DNA of 64,000 nt, from positions 124,001 through 188,000 of the forward strand of contig NZ_FOFV01000010.1 of NCBI RefSeq assembly GCF_900111005.1, given 5' to 3'. Each line of letters starts with the position of its first letter. The first letter of the stretch is position 1. The notes beneath the pieces were generated by a model, which was not told the origin of the DNA, did no database searches, and saw only the letters and a program-made list of their open reading frames with translations. Shown in pieces: positions 59,085 to 64,000 of the stretch. The DNA comes from Lentzea albida. GTDB lineage: Bacteria; Actinomycetota; Actinomycetes; Mycobacteriales; Pseudonocardiaceae. Both the position numbers and the translations under genes were made by a program.

Positions 59085-60131
59085 TCAGGCGCCGGACTTG
59101 GCGGCCTTCACCAGTTCGTCGATCGCGTAGGGCAGGGACGCGAGAGTGGCCTGCGAGATCGCGGCACCGACCGCGGGGCCCTCGCTGTCGAGGATGTAGT
59201 GGACCTTGCCGGCCTTGACCGCGGGCAGGTTCGCGAAGAGCTGGAAGTTCTTCAGCGAGTCCGCGTCCGCCTTGTCGGCGATCACGAAGATGCGGTCGGT
59301 GTTGATCACGTCGATGCGCTCGGGCGAGAGCTGGGCGGTGAAGCTGCCGCCGGCGAGCTCGTCGACCTTCGTGTTGCCCTTGAACCCGATGCCGGACACG
59401 AGCTGGCCGCGAACGTCGGTGGTGGTGAACGGGACGACCGCGTCCTTGTACCAGGTGACCACGGTGGCGGTCTCGTTCGCGAAGCCGGGGTTGGCCTTCT
59501 TGGCCTCGGCGAGCTTGTCGTCGAGACCCTTGATCAGCTTCGCGCCCTCGTCACCCTTGCCGACCGCCTTCGCGATCTGCAGCACGTTGTCCTGCCACTT
59601 CGCGCTGAAGGGCTCCTTCTCGGCCTTGGTGCGGCCGACCACCGGTGCGATCTTGGTCAGCTTGTCGTACCAGGCCTGGTCGGCCTCGGAGTACACCGCG
59701 ACGATCAGGTCGGGGCGCAGCTGCGCGATCTTCTCGTAGTTCGGCTCGGTGTCGCCGTTCTTCATGACGACCTCGGGCGTGGTCGAGCCCCACTTGTCCT
59801 TGACCCAGGCCCACTGCGTGTTGATGTCGGGCTTGGTGCCCTCGGGGTTCGGGTACTGGTCGACCATGCCGACCGGGACGACGCCGAGCGCGAGCAGCGT
59901 CTGGTCGTCGGTGTAGCCGAGGGAGAGGACGCGCTTCGGCGCCTCCTTGATCTCCGTCGTGCCGAAGAAGTGCTCGACCGTGGTCGGGAACGTGCCACCG
60001 GAGGCGTTGTTCGTGCCGGAGTTCGTCTCAGGCGTGGAGGAACCGCACCCGGCGAGGACGCTGGCACCGACGACTGCGGCTGCTGCCACAGCGGTCAGTC
60101 GCTTCCAGGTCATGGTCGTTCTCTGGCCCAT
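59085..60131 (-). CDS. cchF: Ferric-siderophore-binding lipoprotein (CchF-like)
   Basis: A 348-residue class III binding protein. The signal peptide ends in the lipobox VLAGCGS, so Cys near 28 is lipidated and the protein is anchored outside. FecB/BtuF-type features are KRVLSLGYTDDQTLLALGVVP, LRPDLIVAVYSEADQAWY and a final SYAIDELVKA-like helix. It should capture the ferric siderophore for the CchC/CchD permease. ATG 60131 has GAGG six to eight bases upstream; ATG 60113 is the alternative. Two iron boxes lie directly upstream. Confidence 0.92.
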   Translation of the reverse strand: MGQRTTMTWKRLTAVAAAAVVGASVLAGCGSSTPETNSGTNNASGGTFPTTVEHFFGTTEIKEAPKRVLSLGYTDDQTLLALGVVPVGMVDQYPNPEGTKPDINTQWAWVKDKWGSTTPEVVMKNGDTEPNYEKIAQLRPDLIVAVYSEADQAWYDKLTKIAPVVGRTKAEKEPFSAKWQDNVLQIAKAVGKGDEGAKLIKGLDDKLAEAKKANPGFANETATVVTWYKDAVVPFTTTDVRGQLVSGIGFKGNTKVDELAGGSFTAQLSPERIDVINTDRIFVIADKADADSLKNFQLFANLPAVKAGKVHYILDSEGPAVGAAISQATLASLPYAIDELVKAAKSGA

Positions 60132-60170
60132 TCGGCACCTCGTTCTTCGCTGCCCACGCGGCGGGGGAAA

Positions 60171-60189
60171 TTAGGACAGCCGAACCTTA
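60171..60189 (-). promoter_or_regulatory. Iron box 1 upstream of the binding-protein gene
   Basis: TTAGGACAGCCGAACCTTA matches the DmdR/IdeR consensus TTAGGTTAGGCTAACCTAA closely, with both half-sites recognisable. It lies 40 bases from the binding-protein ATG. Confidence 0.75.
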
Positions 60190-60197
60190 TCACCCAG

Positions 60198-60215
60198 TTA
60201 GGGCAGGCTAACCAA
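60198..60215 (-). promoter_or_regulatory. Iron box 2 upstream of the binding-protein gene
   Basis: TTAGGGCAGGCTAACCAA is a second close match to the iron-box consensus, nine bases beyond box 1 and overlapping the stop codon of the ATPase gene. Two adjacent boxes suggest tight cooperative repression by an iron-bound DtxR-family protein. Confidence 0.75.
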
Positions 60216-61041
60216 GGTCTTGGTCACTCTTCGATACCACGTGGGTCCGCCCGATCGGCACGATCAACGGCCGCTCGCTCACCGGGTCGTCGATCACCTT
60301 GGCCTGCAGGCCGAACGTCTCCAGCAACAGCTCGCTCGTGATCACTTCGCTCGGATGACCCTGCGCCACGATCGACCCGGACCTCATCACGATCAGGTTG
60401 TCGCTGTACCGCACCGCGAGGTTCAGGTCGTGCAGGACCATCACGATCGTGCAGCCGCTCTCGTGCAGGTCGTCGACGAGGTCGATCACGTCGATGGCGT
60501 GCGCGAGGTCGAGGTACGTCGTCGGCTCGTCCAGCAGCAGCAGGTCGGTGCCCTGCGCGAGCGTCATCGAGATCCACACCCGCTGCCGCTGCCCGCCCGA
60601 GAGCGAGTCGACCGGGCGGTGCGCCAGGTCCGCCACGCCGGTCATGTGCAACGCCTTCGCGACCACGTCCGCGTCATCGCTCGACCACTGCCGCACCCAG
60701 CTCTGGTGCGGGTGCCGGCCGCGCGCGACCAGGTCGGCGACCGTCAGGCCCTCCGGCGCGATCGGCGTCTGCGGCAGCAGCCCCATCCGCTTCGCCACGT
60801 CCTTGGTCCTGAGCCGCGCGATGTCGTGCCCGTCGAGCAGCACCGTGCCCTGGCGCGGTTTGAGCAGCCGGGACAGCGTGCGCAGCAACGTCGACTTGCC
60901 GCAGCCGTTGGGGCCGATGACCGTGGTGATCACCCCGGTCGGGATGGCGACGTCGAGGTTGTCGAGCACGACCCGGTCGGCGTACCCGACCGTGACACCC
61001 TCGGCCCCCAGTCGGGCGGCATCGTTGCGCAGCGCGGTCAT
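60208..61041 (-). CDS. cchE: Ferric-siderophore uptake ATPase (CchE-like)
   Basis: A 277-residue FepC-type ATP-binding protein with intact motifs: Walker A GPNGCGKSTLLRTL, signature LSGGQRQRVWISMTLAQG, Walker B LLLLDEPTTYLDLAH and the switch His in MVLHDLNLA. It energises the CchC/CchD permease at the inner face of the membrane. It is on the same strand as the permease genes but separated from them by 258 bases, with its own iron-box-like site upstream. Confidence 0.93.
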   Translation of the reverse strand: MTALRNDAARLGAEGVTVGYADRVVLDNLDVAIPTGVITTVIGPNGCGKSTLLRTLSRLLKPRQGTVLLDGHDIARLRTKDVAKRMGLLPQTPIAPEGLTVADLVARGRHPHQSWVRQWSSDDADVVAKALHMTGVADLAHRPVDSLSGGQRQRVWISMTLAQGTDLLLLDEPTTYLDLAHAIDVIDLVDDLHESGCTIVMVLHDLNLAVRYSDNLIVMRSGSIVAQGHPSEVITSELLLETFGLQAKVIDDPVSERPLIVPIGRTHVVSKSDQDLG

Positions 61042-61060
61042 AGGGCAACCTTACTTAACG
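61041..61060 (-). promoter_or_regulatory. Iron-box-like site upstream of the ATPase gene
   Basis: The minus strand reads CGTTAAGTAAGGTTGCCCTA, sharing the TTA-GTAAGGTTGCC half with iron boxes but with a weak second half. It abuts the ATPase ATG. It is weaker than the other boxes. Confidence 0.45.
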
Positions 61061-61093
61061 AAGCCTGTCCTCTGTTGTGTCGATCCAGTCAAG

Positions 61094-61252
61094 GTGACGC
61101 AGGCGGCAGGTGACCGGAAGGGCTCTGCGGGCGGAGCAGCGACCAAGGTCGTGGCGTTGCGCGGCACCAAGCCGTCCGAACGGCCCGCCATCATCCGTGC
61201 GCTCGACGACGCCAAGGCCCGCACGTTGCCGAGGAGGCGAAAAGGCGTCTGA
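61094..61252 (+). CDS. Possible small basic peptide (52 aa)
   Basis: From GTG 61094 the frame encodes VTQAAGDRKGSAGGAATKVV followed by ALRGTKPSERPAIIRALDDA and a basic tail. Third-position G+C is high, as in real genes here. It lies in the 258-base gap between uptake ATPase and permease genes on the opposite strand. There is no clear ribosome site and no family is recognised. It may be a gene remnant. Confidence 0.25.
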   Translation: MTQAAGDRKGSAGGAATKVVALRGTKPSERPAIIRALDDAKARTLPRRRKGV

Positions 61253-61298
61253 CGCGTGAACAACGCCTCACCCGGTGGCCGATGCCGGAAGCCCGTCC

Positions 61299-62363
61299 TC
61301 AGGCAGCCCGCTTCACGTTCGCCCGCACCAGCAGGTAGACGAGGAACGGTCCGCCGATGATCGCCGTCACGATGCCGACGGGCAGGTCGTTGGGCAGCAC
61401 CGTCCGCGCGACCAGGTCGGAGCCGATCAGCAGCAACGCGCCGAAGAGCCCGGACGCGATCAGCGGCGGCACGGGCGTGCGCATCAGCCGCATGCTGATC
61501 TGCGGCCCGACGAGTGCCACGAACGGCACCGGACCGGCGGCCGAGACCGCGACACCGGCCAGCAGCACCGCGCACAGCAGCAGGACCGCGCGCACCGCCG
61601 AGTAGCGGACGCCGAGCCCCGCGGCGACGTCGTCACCGAAGTGCATGGGCCGCAACTGGAAGGACACCACCAGCACGACGAGGACCAGCGCCGCCATGAT
61701 CCACAGCGACGCCCACACCTCGGACCACGACCGCGAGTCGAGCGACCCGACGAGCCACCGCTGCGCGCGGGCGACGTCGCGGATGTCCGCCAGCACCAGC
61801 AGCCACGTCGTGACCGCCTGCATGACCGCGCTGACCGAGACGCCGATGAGGATCAGCCGGAACCCGTCGATCCCCTTCTTCCAGGCCATGAAGTACACGA
61901 GCAACCCGGTCAGCAGACCGCCGGTGAGCGCCGCGGCGGACAGCCCGATCGAGTTCGCGATCGCCGCGCCGCCGCTCGCCGTGACGACGAAGACGGCCGT
62001 GGCGCTGGCGCCGCCGGTGATGCCGAGCACGTCGGGACTGGCCAGCGGGTTGCGCGCGATCGACTGGGTCAGCGCGCCGGAGATGCCCAGGGCGACACCC
62101 GCGATGAGACCGACGAGCGCCCGGGGCATCCGCAGGTCCATGATCACGAACTCGTCGACCCGCTCGCCCTGCCCGACCAGCGTCCTGAACACCGCGGGCA
62201 GTTCGATGGTGAAGTCGCCGATCGCGATCGACACCGAGAAGACCAGGAACGTCAGCGCGGCCAGCACGACCGTGACGAGCACGATCCACGGCCGCCAGAC
62301 CCAGGACCAGCCGCCGACGCGGACGCCGCGGTGCAGGTCGGGTGCTTCGAGTGCGTTGCTCAT
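61299..62363 (-). CDS. cchD: Ferric-siderophore permease subunit (CchD-like)
   Basis: A 354-residue FecCD-family membrane protein starting at ATG 62363, which overlaps the previous stop (ATGA). About nine or ten helices are visible. Family motifs include MPRALVGLIAGVALGISGAL, NPLASPDVLGITGGAS and the ATPase-contact GPVPFVALVGPQISM region. It pairs with CchC for import of the ferric siderophore. Confidence 0.93.
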   Translation of the reverse strand: MSNALEAPDLHRGVRVGGWSWVWRPWIVLVTVVLAALTFLVFSVSIAIGDFTIELPAVFRTLVGQGERVDEFVIMDLRMPRALVGLIAGVALGISGALTQSIARNPLASPDVLGITGGASATAVFVVTASGGAAIANSIGLSAAALTGGLLTGLLVYFMAWKKGIDGFRLILIGVSVSAVMQAVTTWLLVLADIRDVARAQRWLVGSLDSRSWSEVWASLWIMAALVLVVLVVSFQLRPMHFGDDVAAGLGVRYSAVRAVLLLCAVLLAGVAVSAAGPVPFVALVGPQISMRLMRTPVPPLIASGLFGALLLIGSDLVARTVLPNDLPVGIVTAIIGGPFLVYLLVRANVKRAA

Positions 62364-63424
62364 GCCTGCCTGAACTTCCCGAGCCAGACCAGCACCGCGA
62401 AGAACGGGGCGCCGATGAGGGCGATGACGATGCCCGCCTGCAGTTCCGCGGGCCGCGCGACGAGCCGGCCCGCGATGTCGCCGAGCAGCAGCACGATCGC
62501 GCCGAGCAGCCCGGCGTACGGCACCAGCCAGCGGTAGTCGGGCCCCGTGAACCACCGCGCGATGTGCGCGACCATCAGCCCGAGGAACGCGATCGGCCCG
62601 CACGCCGCCGTGGCGGCGCCCGCGAGCAGCGTGACCGCCACCACACCGATGGTCCGTCCCGCCGCGATGTTCACGCCGAGACCGCGCGCGACGTCGTCAC
62701 CGAGGTTCAGCAGGTTGATCACCGGGAGGTTGAGCAGCGCCAGGACGAGCCCGACGCCGACGAAGACCGCCGCCACCCAGATCACGTCGAACCCGACGCC
62801 CTGCACCGAACCCGCGTTCCAGAACCGCAGCACGTCGAGCGCCTGGGTGCTGCCCAGCGCGACCGCCGTCGTCATGGCCGCCAGGAACAACGTGACGCCC
62901 TGCCCGGCGAGCGCGAGCGTCAGCGGGTTGCCCGCGCCGCGCCCGAGGCTCGACAGCCCGAACACCACGACCCCCGCCGCCGCGGCCCCGAGGAACGCGA
63001 ACCACATGTACTGCAACGGACTCTGCAGCCCGAACAGGGACACGGCGAGCACCACCGCGAACGACGCCCCGGAGTTGACGCCGAGCAGCCCGGTGTCCGC
63101 GATGGGGTTGCGGGTGTGGCCCTGGATCAACGCCCCCGCGACACCGAGCCCGATGCCCGCGACGACCGCGAGCACCGTCCGCGGCACCCGCAGCGTCTGC
63201 ACGATCAGCGTGATGTCGGTGAGCCGCTGGTCCCCGGCGGGGTCGCCGAACAACCCCTGCCACACCTCGGCAGGCGTGAGCGACCGGGCGCCGACCACCA
63301 GCGACAACACCGATGCCGCGGCCAGCAACACCAGCAGCCCCGCCAGCCAGAGGCGCCGCCGCCGGTGCGGGCCCTCCAGCGCGGGCGCGGGGTCGAGCCC
63401 GCGTTGCTCCACGACCATGCTCAC
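62360..63424 (-). CDS. cchC: Ferric-siderophore permease subunit (CchC-like)
   Basis: A 354-residue FecCD-family protein from ATG 63424. Motifs include VPRTVLAVVAGIGLGVAGAL, RNPIADTGLLGVNSGASFAV and the coupling region ACGPIAFLGLMVAHIARW. It is the first gene of the uptake part of the cluster, with an iron box 36-56 bases upstream, and is coupled to the next permease gene. In the coelichelin locus this position is followed outward by the hydroxylase and formyltransferase genes; here an unrelated SRPBCC gene follows. Confidence 0.93.
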   Translation of the reverse strand: MSMVVEQRGLDPAPALEGPHRRRRLWLAGLLVLLAAASVLSLVVGARSLTPAEVWQGLFGDPAGDQRLTDITLIVQTLRVPRTVLAVVAGIGLGVAGALIQGHTRNPIADTGLLGVNSGASFAVVLAVSLFGLQSPLQYMWFAFLGAAAAGVVVFGLSSLGRGAGNPLTLALAGQGVTLFLAAMTTAVALGSTQALDVLRFWNAGSVQGVGFDVIWVAAVFVGVGLVLALLNLPVINLLNLGDDVARGLGVNIAAGRTIGVVAVTLLAGAATAACGPIAFLGLMVAHIARWFTGPDYRWLVPYAGLLGAIVLLLGDIAGRLVARPAELQAGIVIALIGAPFFAVLVWLGKFRQA

Positions 63425-63460
63425 GACGGGCTACGTTAGCTCCCACCGGCGCGCTGACCC

Positions 63461-63480
63461 AGGGCACCCTTACCTAACCC
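63461..63480 (-). promoter_or_regulatory. Iron box upstream of the permease operon
   Basis: The minus strand reads GGGTTAGGTAAGGGTGCCCT. The TTAGGTAAGG half matches the iron-box consensus and the second half is partial. It is 36 bases upstream of the first permease ATG and overlaps the end of the SRPBCC gene. Confidence 0.65.
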
Positions 63481-63914
63481 CGTGACTCGACGGCCCGCAC
63501 GGTCTTCTCGAGCGCGCCGCCGAGCACCTTCCTGCCGAGCAGCCCGAGCGAGAGCCCGAGCAGCTTCCCCTTGAGGTTCTTGCCTTCCCGCACCACTTCC
63601 GCGTGCACGAGCGTCGTGCCGTCCGCGTTCTTCGTGAACGTGTAGGTGTGGCCGGACCGCCCGCCCCACACGTTGGAGTCCACGGTGGTCAGCACGATCC
63701 GCTCGGGGTTCGACCAGTCGTAGTGCAGGCGCTCCCAGATGCCGCCCGAGCCCTCGGTGACGTCGGCGAACACGTCGCCCCTGTCGTGCACCCGAAGGTC
63801 CGCGTCGGCGCTGTTCGGGAAGAGCTCGGCACGGCCGGGGCCGAAGTCGGTGAGGCCGGCGACGAACTGCTCGGGCGTCGCGGTGGTCTGCTGGGTCAGC
63901 GTGATGGTGGGCAT
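63474..63914 (-). CDS. SRPBCC (START-like) family protein
   Basis: A 146-residue protein with the polyketide-cyclase/START-type helix-grip fold order: MPTITLTQQTTATPEQFVAG, a LHYDWSNPERIVLTTVDSN strand pair, SGHTYTFTKNADGTTLVHAE and a long C-terminal helix. Such proteins bind hydrophobic ligands in a cavity. No active-site motif is visible, and it is not obviously part of siderophore metabolism. A short perfect palindrome lies 17 bases upstream. Confidence 0.8.
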   Translation of the reverse strand: MPTITLTQQTTATPEQFVAGLTDFGPGRAELFPNSADADLRVHDRGDVFADVTEGSGGIWERLHYDWSNPERIVLTTVDSNVWGGRSGHTYTFTKNADGTTLVHAEVVREGKNLKGKLLGLSLGLLGRKVLGGALEKTVRAVESRG

Positions 63915-63930
63915 GTCCTCGGCTCCTCGT

Positions 63931-63948
63931 GTTCCTGTGTTCAGGAAC
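63931..63948. promoter_or_regulatory. Palindrome upstream of the SRPBCC gene
   Basis: GTTCCTG-TGTT-CAGGAAC is a perfect 7-bp inverted repeat 17 bases before the ATG. It is a candidate operator for an ArsR- or MarR-type repressor outside the window. Confidence 0.45.
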
Positions 63949-64000
63949 TACGGTGCCGGGCCCAGGGGGTCGTTCGCGCCCGTGAGTGTCCCTGGTCGCC

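Overview
This is a 64 kb stretch of very high G+C DNA with overlapping start and stop codons, many GTG starts and actinobacterial gene families (SARP regulators, EspR-like XRE proteins, MAB_1171c-type membrane proteins, IdeR/DmdR-type iron boxes, a coelichelin-type NRPS). It reads as the chromosome of a filamentous actinomycete. A Pseudonocardiales genus such as Lentzea, Saccharothrix or Amycolatopsis is my guess, from gene content only. I saw no tRNA, rRNA, IS element, CRISPR array or prophage.

Bases 1-3.1k hold the end of an SDR gene, a DedA protein, a 500-bp G+C-rich imperfect repeat and a sucCD pair. Bases 3.2-13.8k are an oxalate catabolism region: oxc and frc (oxalyl-CoA decarboxylase and formyl-CoA transferase), a domain-permuted ADP-forming acyl-CoA synthetase, an Nramp-fold transporter lacking the metal motif, a small membrane protein, TerC, an FCD-type GntR regulator, and a PanE-like reductase that is probably an oxalyl-CoA reductase. 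After an unrelated stretch (13.8-17.9k: secreted protein, XRE/ImmA/membrane trio, hydrolase/TetR pair) comes a formate dehydrogenase operon (18.0-25.2k). Its catalytic subunit is split into two genes in swapped order, NuoE- and NuoF-like parts are fused, and an aldehyde dehydrogenase and an acyl-CoA-dehydrogenase-like gene follow. One 15-bp operator-like palindrome lies upstream of oxc/sucC, the reductase and the formate dehydrogenase operon. This suggests one GntR regulon: oxalate to oxalyl-CoA, then either to formyl-CoA, formate and CO2 plus NADH, or to glyoxylate.

Bases 25.2-34.3k carry regulators (an AfsR-like SARP, a TetR with a GH3 glycosidase, a short SARP, and a frameshifted ATPase-like regulator). 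Bases 34.4-38.9k hold a four-gene membrane system: XpaC-like, VWA lipoprotein, TelA and an anchored binding protein. Bases 39.5-41.8k hold a minimal RiPP locus: a 64-residue precursor with a Cys/Ser/Thr-rich tail containing a repeated CRVxVPA motif, translationally coupled to a fused leader-binding/YcaO cyclodehydratase.

Bases 43.8-63.4k are a siderophore cluster syntenic with coelichelin cchJ-I-H-G-F-E-D-C. Its trimodular NRPS (A-T-E-C-A-T-E-C-A-T) keeps the coelichelin ornithine pocket codes in modules 1 and 3 but has a different, unassigned code in module 2. The hydroxylase, formyltransferase and MbtH genes are not in the window. The two ABC half-exporters carry complementary degenerations that would leave one working ATP site. 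Several iron boxes lie in the cluster.
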